A DNA stretch of 64,000 nt from Chitinophaga pinensis (GCA_945901065.1 CAMDKI010000008.1:62001-126000), one strand, 5' to 3'; numbered from the stretch's first letter, positions 51,054 to 60,139 are shown. The notes: a model not told the origin generated them from the letters alone. A program made the numbers and translations.

Positions 51054-52694
51054 ATGGCCCATCCACAATTATCATCCCTTAAAAGGGAAGAAACCATCCA
51101 AGAACTTCAACAGCAAACCTTTGACCTTTTAGTAATTGGAGGTGGCATAACGGGTGCCGGTATAGCACTAGATGCGGTGGCGCGTGGCATGACGGTGGCT
51201 TTAATAGAGAAGCACGATTTTGCCTCGGGCACCAGCAGCCGCAGCACCAAACTAATACACGGCGGCCTGCGCTACCTTAAGCAGTTTGAAATTGCTTTGG
51301 TGCGCGAAGTGGGCCGCGAGCGCGACATTATTTGGCGCAATGCCCCGCACGTAGTACACCCAGAAAATATGCTATTGCCCATTATCAAAGAAGGCTCGTT
51401 GGGCAAAGGTTCTACATCGGTTGGTTTGTATGTTTATGATGTATTGGCTGGCGTAAAACGCAGCGAGCGCCGCGTGATGCTAAGCAAAGAGCAAACCATG
51501 AAACAAGAGCCCCTGCTTCGCAACGAAGTAGTAGTTGGCGGCGGCCTGTACAAAGAATACCGCACCGACGATGCCCGCTTGGTAATTGAAGTATTGAAAA
51601 CAGCCGTGGCAAAAGGCGCGGTGGCACTCAATTACCTGCAGGCCAATAGTTTTGTGTACGACAACCAAAAGGCCATAGGTGCCCATGTGGTAGATACCAT
51701 TAGCGGCAAAACCTTTGCCATAAAAGCCCACAAAATAGTAAATGCTGCTGGTCCGTGGGTTGATGAGCTGCGCCAAAGCGACAACTCACTTAAAGGTAAG
51801 CGCCTACACCTAACTAAAGGCGTGCACATAGTAGTGCCTTATGATAGGTTGCCGCTTAAGCAAGCCATCTATTTTGATGTGGCCGGTGGCCGAATGATTT
51901 TTGCCATACCCCGCGACAAGGTAACCTACATAGGCACTACCGATACCAACTACAAGGGCGCTATTGATAAGCCAGAAACCAATAAAGCCGATGTTGAGTA
52001 TTTGCTAAAGGCTATCAATTTTATAGTGCCTGGGCAAAACTTGGTTATGGCCGACGTAACCTCGAGCTGGGCAGGGTTAAGGCCATTGATTCACGAAGAC
52101 GGCAAAGACCCCTCGGAATTGAGCCGTAAAGACGAGATTTTCCATAGCCCGAGTGGCGTTATTTCTATAGCAGGTGGCAAGCTTACGGGTTTCCGTAAAA
52201 TGGCAGAGCGCACCGTTGATATTGTAGCCGACCAACTAACCAAAGAAAAGCAAAAGACCTACCAACCCTGCACCACCGATAAAATAAAACTGAGCGGTGG
52301 TGAATTTGCCAACCCCACCGAAGTAGCCCAACTGGTTACAAAAGTGCAGGAACAAACTAGCCTTGCACCCATTGAGGCGCGCATACTAGTTGAAAAATAT
52401 GGTAGCAACACGCCAACCATACTCGCCAATGCCGAAACCAAAGAAGGCGATTGGGCCAACAAACTTTTGCTTGCTGAGCTGGATTATGCCATAGCCGAGG
52501 AACTAGTTTACGCCCCTGCCGACTTTTTGGTGCGCCGCACGGGCAGGTTGTATTTTGATAGGGACAGCATTGAGGCCATTTACCCAACCATTATCAATTA
52601 CCTATTTACAAAGCTTAAATACAGCGAAGAGCAACACGCCAAGTTTGAGGCAGCATTTATGCACGAATATCGGCAGGTGGTGCTGTTTGAATAG
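51054..52694 (+). CDS. glpD: Aerobic glycerol-3-phosphate dehydrogenase
   Basis: A 546-residue FAD enzyme oxidising sn-glycerol 3-phosphate to dihydroxyacetone phosphate and feeding electrons to quinone. The FAD loop is LLVIGGGITGAGIALDA, followed by ASGTSSRSTKLIHGGLRYL, a hallmark of GlpD. FDVAGGRMIFAIPRDKVTYIGTTDTNY and LRPLIHEDGKDPSELSRKDEIF are substrate-site segments, with a C-terminal DAO_C domain at about 400-540. The 3' end overlaps the convergent MFS gene by 38 bp. Other glycerol genes (glpK, glpF) are not in the window. Confidence 0.95.
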   Translation: MAHPQLSSLKREETIQELQQQTFDLLVIGGGITGAGIALDAVARGMTVALIEKHDFASGTSSRSTKLIHGGLRYLKQFEIALVREVGRERDIIWRNAPHVVHPENMLLPIIKEGSLGKGSTSVGLYVYDVLAGVKRSERRVMLSKEQTMKQEPLLRNEVVVGGGLYKEYRTDDARLVIEVLKTAVAKGAVALNYLQANSFVYDNQKAIGAHVVDTISGKTFAIKAHKIVNAAGPWVDELRQSDNSLKGKRLHLTKGVHIVVPYDRLPLKQAIYFDVAGGRMIFAIPRDKVTYIGTTDTNYKGAIDKPETNKADVEYLLKAINFIVPGQNLVMADVTSSWAGLRPLIHEDGKDPSELSRKDEIFHSPSGVISIAGGKLTGFRKMAERTVDIVADQLTKEKQKTYQPCTTDKIKLSGGEFANPTEVAQLVTKVQEQTSLAPIEARILVEKYGSNTPTILANAETKEGDWANKLLLAELDYAIAEELVYAPADFLVRRTGRLYFDRDSIEAIYPTIINYLFTKLKYSEEQHAKFEAAFMHEYRQVVLFE

Positions 52695-53904
52695 GCGTTT
52701 CGGTGGGTGTTGGTTGTAGCGTTGCTGGCGCTATATATCTTATCAATACAATACAGGCTATAGATGCAGTAATAGCCACACCGCCCACATAGGCGTATTG
52801 CTCCAATTGGCCCAAGTCGTTTTTCACGATTATTAGCCCCGCCACAAACGCCGCTGCTGCAGAAGCTACGTTTTGTAGGCTGGTTACTATGGTCATAAAT
52901 CCACCACGGTTTTGCGGCATAGCGGTTGAGGTAATTATGGTAAGGGCTGGTATCATGCGGCCACCTATAAAAATGAAGAACATGGTGGTGGGTATCAAAG
53001 CCACATAAATAGGCACTTGCGGCAAATTGGTTATTAAAGCAATGGGAATTAATGCCAACAAGCCCATAATGGTAAACATCTTCACATTGCCCACATTGTC
53101 GGCCCACCGGCCAATCAATGGCGAAGTGATAAGCGTAACCGCACCGCCCAGCAGGTATATGTAGGTCAATTGAAGCTCCGTAAAGCCTATATTGCTCACC
53201 ATATACGGGGCTATGTAGGGCACTATACTAAACTGCCCGAACATTAAAAGTACCATTAACAACAGCGCCAATTGTTGGCTGCGTTTATTGTAGATATTTA
53301 CCAAAAACTCAACAGGGCTGCGTCGGTTAACTTCATCTAAATGCGCCCGAAGGCTAGGAACCACAAATAGTATGGCTATAAAAATGGCAATACTAACACC
53401 ACCCAGCAACATAAAAGGTGCCTGCCAATTGTAAATAGAAGCCATATAAAGACCAAACGGCACCCCCAACACCGATGCTGCCGAAAAAGCACCCATAATA
53501 ACGCCCATAGCTGATGAACGGCGCTCGGCAGGAAATTGGTCGGCAACGATGGACAAAACCAATGCGCCTAATATACCACCAAAAGCACCTGTAAATATAC
53601 GTGCTGCTATTAACCAATGATGGGTAGGGGCAAAAGCACACGATAGGGTACCAATAGTAAAGCCAGCAAACAGATAAACCAAGGCTACTTTCCGATCAAA
53701 CTTATCGATGAAAAATGCACCAACAAAGCCAAAGACACCCGCGCTAAACCCATAGCTAGATACGATGGCACCAAACTGTGCTGGGCTGATGTTAAATGCC
53801 TTCATTAGCTGCGGCCCTAGGGGCATCATAATCATAAAATCCATGATGTGCACGAACTTGATGATGGCTAGTATAGACAGTAGAATTTTTTCCTTTCGGG
53901 TCAT
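52657..53904 (-). CDS. MFS transporter, DHA1-like
   Basis: A 415-residue transporter with 12 predicted helices. MIMMPLGPQLMKAFNISPAQFGAIVSSYGFSAGVFGF (given as the region of helices 1-2), IDKFDRKVALVYLFAGFTIG (the loop 2-3 MFS motif A variant), GALVLSIVADQFPAERRSSAMG, and GVPFGLYMAS are typical. A cytoplasmic loop near 200 separates the halves. Related proteins (AraJ-type) export sugars or drugs; the substrate cannot be deduced. The gene converges on glpD (38-bp overlap) and is divergent from the nitrilase operon. Confidence 0.9.
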   Translation of the reverse strand: MTRKEKILLSILAIIKFVHIMDFMIMMPLGPQLMKAFNISPAQFGAIVSSYGFSAGVFGFVGAFFIDKFDRKVALVYLFAGFTIGTLSCAFAPTHHWLIAARIFTGAFGGILGALVLSIVADQFPAERRSSAMGVIMGAFSAASVLGVPFGLYMASIYNWQAPFMLLGGVSIAIFIAILFVVPSLRAHLDEVNRRSPVEFLVNIYNKRSQQLALLLMVLLMFGQFSIVPYIAPYMVSNIGFTELQLTYIYLLGGAVTLITSPLIGRWADNVGNVKMFTIMGLLALIPIALITNLPQVPIYVALIPTTMFFIFIGGRMIPALTIITSTAMPQNRGGFMTIVTSLQNVASAAAAFVAGLIIVKNDLGQLEQYAYVGGVAITASIACIVLIRYIAPATLQPTPTETPIQTAPPADIRA

Positions 53905-54143
53905 TGCGATGCAAAACTAGGCATAAAGATGCGCATAAAAATGTTTAAACATCGGTTTGCTGGGGAGGGTTCGGTATGGGGGCGATTTAAACAGGATACT
54001 AAAAAGAAAATTGAATTTCAGCAACTCAAACTCAATTCCACAATAAAATCAGCTACTTTATGCCGTTGGCTGGACATTTCAAACAAAATCAGCCAACATC
54101 GAAAACAATAATTTCCCTATTTTTGAAAGGCACACGAACACTT

Positions 54144-54983
54144 ATGAAGGTAAAGATAGGTCTGGGGCAATTATTGGTAGAAGGCGGCGAGCCCTGGAGA
54201 AATTTTGAGCGCGCGCAAAAGATGATAACCAAGGCCGCCCAGCAGGGTTGCGACATTATCATTCTGCCCGAAACCATTGATTTTGCTTGGACCCACCCCA
54301 GCTCACTGAAAGAAAGCGAACCCATACCGGGGCCGTTTAGCGAAGTGTTTACCAACGCTGCCAAAGAACACAACATTTACATTTGTGTAGGCCTAACTGA
54401 AAAGGTAGGCGAACTGAACTACAACACCTCATTGCTTATTGACAACCACGGCACCATTATCGGCAAAGCCCAAAAGATAAACCTATTGGTGGTGGAGCAT
54501 CCATACTACCAGGTGGGGCAAACGCTGAACGTAATTGATACGCCATTTGGCAAAATAGGCCTGAACATTTGCGCCGATAACTATAGCGACTCATTACACA
54601 TTGGCCATACGCTAGCACGCATGGGTGCACAAATCATCCTTTCGCCTAGCTCATGGACGGTGGACTACCACATTACCGAAGAAGACGACCCCTACCGCGA
54701 TAAGTGGGAAAAGCCCTTCTCGATACTGGCACGCCTACACAACCTAGTAGTGGTAAGCACTACCAGCGTGGGCTATATTGTGGGTGGTCCTTACGAAGGC
54801 AAAAAAATGGTAGGTTGCAGCTTGGTCGTGAGCAAAGATGGCGTATTAACCAAAGGGCAGTTTAATGAATTTGCCGGCGAATTGCGTACTATTGAGTTTG
54901 AAGTGCCTGAGCGTCCTGAAAAAGGAACCCAAATAGGCGAAATGCTTAAAAACAAAGGCTACCAGTTTGACGAACTCATTTAA
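54144..54983 (+). CDS. Nitrilase-superfamily (carbon-nitrogen) hydrolase
   Basis: A 279-residue enzyme from ATG 54144 (MKVKIGLGQLLVEGG). All three catalytic residues are present: E43 in ILPETIDF, K111 in AQKINL, and C143 in GLNICADNYSD. The family hydrolyses amides and nitriles, and several members act as ammonia-releasing glutaminase domains. Its 3' end overlaps the PP-loop sugar amidotransferase gene by 17 bp, a strong hint of functional coupling. It may supply ammonia for that enzyme in place of the HisH/HisF pair that serves WbpG/PseA. This is inference; a detoxifying amidase is the alternative. The frame upstream of 54144 has no family similarity. Confidence 0.88.
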   Translation: MKVKIGLGQLLVEGGEPWRNFERAQKMITKAAQQGCDIIILPETIDFAWTHPSSLKESEPIPGPFSEVFTNAAKEHNIYICVGLTEKVGELNYNTSLLIDNHGTIIGKAQKINLLVVEHPYYQVGQTLNVIDTPFGKIGLNICADNYSDSLHIGHTLARMGAQIILSPSSWTVDYHITEEDDPYRDKWEKPFSILARLHNLVVVSTTSVGYIVGGPYEGKKMVGCSLVVSKDGVLTKGQFNEFAGELRTIEFEVPERPEKGTQIGEMLKNKGYQFDELI

Positions 54984-56187
54984 AATAGGTGAAAAGGGAG
55001 TAGTGGTAAATGGTAAGTTGCACCCCGAACTTACCTACCAAATTTGCACTCGCTGTGTGCAAGACAGTACCGTGCCTGGTATTTCCTTTGATCATAATGG
55101 CGAATGCAACTTTTGCCACCTGTGGGACAAACTAGATGGAATGTTCCCGAATGGTGAAAAGGGCAAGGCCATTCTAGATAAAATATTTGCAGAGATAAAG
55201 GAAAAAGGCAAGGGACGCAAGTTTGATGTAGTAGTAGGCATTAGTGGCGGCAGAGATAGCATTTACTTGCTATGGAAAGTGGTAAAAGAATGGGGTTTGC
55301 GTGCCATTGCTGTTCATTTTAACGATGGTTTTGACAACCCTGTTGCTGGCGAGAACATGATAAATGCCTGCCGCATACTGGGCGTGGAACTACGCACCAT
55401 TACCAGCGATTGGCGCGAGGGCAAACAACTGAAAATAGATTTCCTGAAAGCATCGTGTCCCGATTTGAATTTAGGTACCGATATCGGTATTGCGTCATCG
55501 CTATTCGGGGTGGCTGCTAAGGAAAACGTAAAGTATATATTGATTGGGCAATCGTTCCGTACAGAAGGCGTGAAACCGCTTTCTTGGGCTTACTTTGATG
55601 GCGACTACCTGCGGGCAGTGCACAAAATGCACAGCGACCTACCCCTGCGCCCCTGGACCCCCAACGACCCAGGCTTTAATATGGGCGTAAAGGAGATGTT
55701 CTATTACACTGTTCAGCGTGGCATCCGCACCTTTACCCCAATGTATTACAGCGATTATCATAGGCCAACGGCTGAAAAAATCATTACCGAAAATCTGGAG
55801 TGGGTTTATCCTGGTGCGCATTACTTTGACGACCTATACCACAGCTTGATTAAATATGTGCACCGCGTGAAGTTCAACATTGACATGAACATGAACAGCG
55901 ACTCGGCACTGGTGCGCAATGGCGAATTGAAGCGAGAAGATGCTTTGGCGCGAGCCCATGGCATATATGCCATTGAAGACCCAAAGGTGATACAGCTTTG
56001 CATTAAGCGTTTGGGCATTACACAAGAAGAATTTGATAGCTACCTGGCCCTACCAGCTAAAGACTTTCACGACTTGCCTACCAGCTACCCATTGATTAAG
56101 CTAGCTAGGCCAATGGTATGGCTTATGTCGCAAATGAACCTATTGCCAAAAGTTGCTTATTTGAAGTACTACAAACACGGGCGCTAA
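54967..56187 (+). CDS. PP-loop N-acetyl-sugar amidotransferase (WbpG/PseA-like)
   Basis: A 406-residue ATP-PPase. A cysteine-rich N-terminus (ICTRCVQDSTVPG, ECNFCHLW) is followed by the PP-loop VVVGISGGRDSIYLLWKV, then AVHFNDGFDNP, then ILIGQSFRTEGVKPLSWAYFDGDYL. The family converts an acetamido group of an activated sugar into an acetamidino group using ammonia from a partner. The start is TTG at 54967 (17-bp overlap with the nitrilase); GTG at 55003 is an alternative, and no in-frame ATG precedes the family domain. No hisH/hisF homologue is adjacent, which is unusual. The carbamoyltransferase follows 2 bp after the stop. Confidence 0.88.
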   Translation: MTNSFKIGEKGVVVNGKLHPELTYQICTRCVQDSTVPGISFDHNGECNFCHLWDKLDGMFPNGEKGKAILDKIFAEIKEKGKGRKFDVVVGISGGRDSIYLLWKVVKEWGLRAIAVHFNDGFDNPVAGENMINACRILGVELRTITSDWREGKQLKIDFLKASCPDLNLGTDIGIASSLFGVAAKENVKYILIGQSFRTEGVKPLSWAYFDGDYLRAVHKMHSDLPLRPWTPNDPGFNMGVKEMFYYTVQRGIRTFTPMYYSDYHRPTAEKIITENLEWVYPGAHYFDDLYHSLIKYVHRVKFNIDMNMNSDSALVRNGELKREDALARAHGIYAIEDPKVIQLCIKRLGITQEEFDSYLALPAKDFHDLPTSYPLIKLARPMVWLMSQMNLLPKVAYLKYYKHGR

Positions 56188-56189
56188 GC

Positions 56190-57815
56190 ATGTACATACT
56201 CGGTATAAATGGTGGTGTGCGCATGGGGTATCAAGATATCTCTGCCGTGCTGATGAAGGACGGCGAAGTAATTGCCGCCATTGAAGAGGAGCGCCTTAAC
56301 CGGGTAAAAAACTCGCCCAACCAACTGCCTGAACGTGCTATTGTGGAAGTATTGAGCATTGGCGGCATTACCATACAAGACATTGACATAGTAGCCACCC
56401 ACGGCAGCACTTGGGGCGACCAATACCAAGAGGTGCTGACGGGCTATTTTAAAAATACCTTTGGCTACGTGCCTGCTATACAGCGCTACCACCACCATGA
56501 TTGCCACAGTGCCAGTGCCTTTTATGCGGCAGGATATGATGAGGCGTTAGTAATATCCATTGATGGTTCTGGTGATGGCGTTTGCACACAAGTTAGCATA
56601 GGTAATGCCGATGGATTGAAGCTATTGCACCGCTTTGAGCGACCCAACAGCTTGGGACTGTTTTACAGTTTGATTACCCAATATTGTGGCTTTAAGAAAG
56701 ATAGCGACGAGTACAAACTGATGGGCCTATCGAGCTATGGCGATGGCGATAGCTACAATTTTGATTGGCTATTGTGCTTGCACGATGAAGGCCAATATAC
56801 GCTGGATACTAGCTACCTAGTAGAAATAAAACCCGGACAACCACAACCCAGCAAACAGGAGATGTTTTTCAATCAGAAGTTGATGGACAAACTGGGCACC
56901 AACCGCCGCAAAGGCGAAGCGTTGGACGAACGGTTCAAGAACATTGGCGCCAGTGCACAACGGCATCTGGAAAAAGCTATTACCAATATCGTAAAGCATT
57001 ACATTACCCAAACGGGCATAAAAAAGGTGTGCCTAGCGGGCGGTGTAGCGCTCAATTGTGTAGCCAACCAGAAGCTCATGGACCTGCCCGAAGTGGAGGC
57101 CCTGTTTATTCAACCCGCCAGCAGCGATGCGGGTATTTCGCTGGGCGCGGCCATGTTGGCTTCGGCAGCAGTAGGGCAAAAGCCAGTGCCTACCGATAAT
57201 GTTTATTGGGGCCGAGGATACAGCAACCAGGAGATAAGCCATATACTTGACCAACTACACGCCACCTATGAGCGCGTGGCCGACCCTGCACTAGTGGCAG
57301 CCGAAGCCATACATGCGGGCAAAGTAGTGGGCTGGGTGCAGGGTAGGGATGAGTTTGGTCCACGCGCCTTGGGCTGCCGCAGCATATTGGCCGACCCAAC
57401 CCGCGCGGATATGCAAGAGTTGGTAAACCTTAAAATCAAGTTCCGCGAATCGTTTAGGCCGTTTTGCCCATCAGTATTAGAGGAAGATTCAACGCTATAT
57501 TTTGAGGGTGCACAAGCTGTAGCCCCCTATATGACCATCACCTACAACGTGAAACCCGCCGCAGCCAAGCAGTTGCCTGCTATTACGCACGTGGATGGCA
57601 CTGCCCGCATACAGACCGTTAATACACGACAAAACCCGCTTTATTACCAGCTATTGCAGCATCTTAAAAAGCTCAACGGCCATGGCGTAGTGCTCAATAC
57701 CAGTTTCAACCGCGACAACGAGCCCATCGTCCACTCCCCCATCGATGCCGTTTCGGCGTTCTATGGCTGCGGTATGGATGTATTGGTAATTGGGGATTGT
57801 GTGTTGCGGAAGTAG
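56190..57815 (+). CDS. O-carbamoyltransferase (NodU/CmcH family)
   Basis: A 541-residue enzyme from ATG 56190 (MYILGINGGVRMGYQDISAVL). The N-terminal Kae1-like domain carries VIAAIEEERLNRVKN, YHHHDCHSASAFYAAGYDEALVISIDGSGDG (region with the metal-binding histidines), and LSSYGDGDSYNFD. The C-terminal YrdC-like domain follows KVCLAGGVALNCVANQKLM and includes GWVQGRDEFGPRALGCRSILADP and VLNTSFNRDNEPIVHSPIDAVSAFYG. It carbamoylates a hydroxyl, here presumably of a sugar, with carbamoyl phosphate. It forms one unit with the nitrilase and sugar amidotransferase. Its last 69 bp have a second copy at 58766-58834. Confidence 0.93.
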   Translation: MYILGINGGVRMGYQDISAVLMKDGEVIAAIEEERLNRVKNSPNQLPERAIVEVLSIGGITIQDIDIVATHGSTWGDQYQEVLTGYFKNTFGYVPAIQRYHHHDCHSASAFYAAGYDEALVISIDGSGDGVCTQVSIGNADGLKLLHRFERPNSLGLFYSLITQYCGFKKDSDEYKLMGLSSYGDGDSYNFDWLLCLHDEGQYTLDTSYLVEIKPGQPQPSKQEMFFNQKLMDKLGTNRRKGEALDERFKNIGASAQRHLEKAITNIVKHYITQTGIKKVCLAGGVALNCVANQKLMDLPEVEALFIQPASSDAGISLGAAMLASAAVGQKPVPTDNVYWGRGYSNQEISHILDQLHATYERVADPALVAAEAIHAGKVVGWVQGRDEFGPRALGCRSILADPTRADMQELVNLKIKFRESFRPFCPSVLEEDSTLYFEGAQAVAPYMTITYNVKPAAAKQLPAITHVDGTARIQTVNTRQNPLYYQLLQHLKKLNGHGVVLNTSFNRDNEPIVHSPIDAVSAFYGCGMDVLVIGDCVLRK

Positions 57816-57849
57816 GATCTATATTAAAGTAAAATAGCAATCAATCAGT

Positions 57850-58740
57850 ATGGACATATTTAAAAAACTATTCTCGGTCAACAAGATGAAACAGCATTAC
57901 ATAGGCACATGGGAGGTTGATCTTACCAATAAAGAAATGTTAGATGGCTTGCTGGAAACCCTAGTGATTACAAAAGAATGCGCGCAAAATCAATTTTGTT
58001 ATACCTTGCTTGAGTATGATGAAAATGGCTTGTTAGAAAATGCCAGTACTTATGCAGATGGTAAACTGGATACTAATAAAAGGATGGGGTTAGAACATGC
58101 GAGAGGTTTATTGCAATATCGAGATGCACCAGTGCACCGCGTTTATCAATTTGCCGAGAAAGAAAATGGATTCCATCAATTTGGTGGCGAGGTGCCGAAA
58201 GAGCTGACTATGCCAAATGATTATTTTGTAGCCCCCATCCTTTATTTGGGCTACATTAATAGCCAAGATCCTATTTTTAGTTGGCTCAGGCATCCTTTGC
58301 ATATTGTTTGCCCACTACACATGAATTTTGATGCCATTTATATGGACTATTCAAACCCCTTGGCACCGAGGTTTTTGAATTACAATGAACTTGACCCTGA
58401 AGATTGTCCATTTGATGGTTTCACTGCTGATAGTGATATTGTTTATCATCCGATACGATTTAATCTAGAACCATATAGCGATTATGGTACATCTTTGGGT
58501 CGGGCAGGAGCACCCAAATGGACTCAAAGGCCTGCTACACCACGATGCCCAAAGTCGGGTAAGTTTATGCGCTTTGTTTTCCAGTCACATTTTACAGGAG
58601 TTAATGCTATGCGTAACAATGTGATTCCAGAAAGCGAAGATTATAGGCAGTACTATGATGAGTTGTTTATCGATGGCTATCTCTACTTGTTTTTTGAGCC
58701 AGAAACCAACGTAGCTTGTTACATTGCACAATATGGCTGA
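57850..58740 (+). CDS. YwqG/DUF1963-like protein, probable insertion cargo
   Basis: A 296-residue soluble protein. The pattern FHQFGGEVP, a central acidic part, GRAGAPKWTQRPATPRCPKSGKFMRFVFQSHF, and a final ELFIDGYLYLFFEPETN resembles YwqG/DUF1963 proteins, in which CPxxG..M.F..Q and a terminal F-E/D-P strand recur; the match is by pattern only and moderate. Codons look more A/T-rich than in the neighbouring carbamoyltransferase. It lies between the carbamoyltransferase and an orphan copy of that gene's 3' end, so it was inserted after the tailoring operon formed and has no evident role in it. Function unknown. Confidence 0.7.
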   Translation: MDIFKKLFSVNKMKQHYIGTWEVDLTNKEMLDGLLETLVITKECAQNQFCYTLLEYDENGLLENASTYADGKLDTNKRMGLEHARGLLQYRDAPVHRVYQFAEKENGFHQFGGEVPKELTMPNDYFVAPILYLGYINSQDPIFSWLRHPLHIVCPLHMNFDAIYMDYSNPLAPRFLNYNELDPEDCPFDGFTADSDIVYHPIRFNLEPYSDYGTSLGRAGAPKWTQRPATPRCPKSGKFMRFVFQSHFTGVNAMRNNVIPESEDYRQYYDELFIDGYLYLFFEPETNVACYIAQYG

Positions 58741-58765
58741 ATGAATTGAATACGTTGGCACACCA

Positions 58766-58834
58766 GCTATCTCAGCATTTTAAGGCTGCGGTATGGATGT
58801 ATTGGTAATTGGGGATTGTGTGTTGCGGAAGTGA
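58766..58834 (+). pseudogene. Orphan duplicate of the carbamoyltransferase 3' end
   Basis: These 69 bp align without gaps to 57747-57815: 60 identities, of which 49 consecutive bases (58784-58832 against 57765-57813) are exact. The upstream 18 bp differ at 7 positions, mostly synonymous, and the tyrosine codon TAT has become TAA. The final stop is TGA instead of TAG. There is no start codon or upstream body. It is the same arrangement as the orphan paaD tail at 30447-30518. Confidence 0.92.
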
Positions 58835-58855
58835 TCGAGTCATCACTAAGTTTAC

Positions 58856-60139
58856 TCACCCCCTAAACCGCTTCTCCCAAGGCAATTGCATATAAATCGG
58901 ACTGCCCACTTTGCCATCCATTTTTAGGTTGTTGGGGTCGGTGTGGCGAAGGTGCATTTTAAAGGGCAGGTGGTTAGGGTGCTCGTGTATCAAGCGCTCG
59001 TTGTCTTTGATGAAGTGCAACCGCAAAAAGAACAATCCTTTATTGAAAAAGTTGGCTGGAAAATGGGCCGTCATCTCGTATTCGCCTATACCATCAGCCG
59101 TGGTTGAGGGCTCCAAAGGCATACTGTTGCCCGATAGTATAGGGCGGTGCATGGCATCAAACACCCAAATACTGGCATTGATGGTAGAATCGGGTTTTAG
59201 CTTACGATACCTAAGGGTTAAGTTTAGGGCCTTATCGGTATACAACTGCTCCGTTTCGCCATGCTGACTAAATTCAAAATGCGTGAGTTGGAGCCATTCG
59301 TTGGTGGGGAATTTGCTTAATTCTGCCTCATGATAAGCTAATGGTATTTGGCCTTTTTCCAGCTCGTAGCTATTGCTCCATATCTGCTCAATATACGCTT
59401 CCACCATTTGCTGTGGGTCGCCTTGGGCAATGAGTTTGCCTTGTTCAATCACCAAACATTCGGTACACAACTCAGCCACCGAACGCATGTTGTGCGTGCA
59501 AATAAGGATGGTATGCCCCTGCCCGGTAAGCTGCTTTAGTTTGTTGTAGCTCTTTATTTTGAAGGCTTCATCGCCCACTTCAATCACTTCGTCAATCAGT
59601 AGCACATCCATATCTAAATGCACGGCCAAAGAAAACGCCAAGCGCAAGTACATGCCACTGGAATAGTATTTTACGGGCACATCTATATAGTCGCCTATCT
59701 CGCTGAACAGCACAATCTCGTCCATACGCTGTCGGATAAGGTCATCATCCATGCCCATTAGGCTGCCTGCCATCATTACATTCTCGCGGCCCGTAAGGTC
59801 GGCAATGAAACCCGAACCGATATCAAGAATGCTGGTCACTTTGCCCCTCACCTCAATGCTACCCGATGTTGGTTCGGTTATGCCCGCCAACATGCGTAGC
59901 AACGTACTCTTACCCGAACCATTGCGGCCAATAATACCAACCGTGCTGCCTTTGGTTATGGCAAAAGAAACTTCATTAAGGGCTACCTTATCGCCTATCT
60001 TTTGCTTGCCATTACTGCCCAGTAAAGCACCTACCTTATCCTTCAGCGTTTCGGCAAGGCTCGCACGGTAGTTGGCATCCATGCGAAACCGCTTGGTTAC
60101 CTTATCTACAATAATTACGTGCTCGGGTTGTTGGGTCAT
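58856..60139 (-). CDS. ABC transporter ATPase for polysaccharide export (Wzt/TagH type)
   Basis: A 427-residue ATPase. The nucleotide-binding domain (about 1-260) has Walker A GIIGRNGSGKSTLLRML, the signature YSSGMYLRLAFSLAV, Walker B VLLIDEVIEVGDE and the H-loop CTHN. VTSILDIGSGFIADLTGRENV is typical of the KpsT/Wzt/TagH group. A C-terminal domain of about 155 residues is a Wzt-C-like beta-sandwich (ALNLTLRYRKLKPDSTINASIWVFD) that in known Wzt proteins recognises the modified end of the glycan. No permease gene is visible in the window; it may lie beyond 64000. Confidence 0.92.
   Translation of the reverse strand: MTQQPEHVIIVDKVTKRFRMDANYRASLAETLKDKVGALLGSNGKQKIGDKVALNEVSFAITKGSTVGIIGRNGSGKSTLLRMLAGITEPTSGSIEVRGKVTSILDIGSGFIADLTGRENVMMAGSLMGMDDDLIRQRMDEIVLFSEIGDYIDVPVKYYSSGMYLRLAFSLAVHLDMDVLLIDEVIEVGDEAFKIKSYNKLKQLTGQGHTILICTHNMRSVAELCTECLVIEQGKLIAQGDPQQMVEAYIEQIWSNSYELEKGQIPLAYHEAELSKFPTNEWLQLTHFEFSQHGETEQLYTDKALNLTLRYRKLKPDSTINASIWVFDAMHRPILSGNSMPLEPSTTADGIGEYEMTAHFPANFFNKGLFFLRLHFIKDNERLIHEHPNHLPFKMHLRHTDPNNLKMDGKVGSPIYMQLPWEKRFRG

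Noticed and set aside
53929-54111. 60-codon frame in the MFS-nitrilase divergent gap
   Set aside because: Composition and lack of any motif suggest chance; it lies where promoters for both divergent genes are expected.
56118-56189. N-terminal extension of the carbamoyltransferase
   Set aside because: It lies within the amidotransferase gene; the family N-terminus MYILGINGG starts at 56190.
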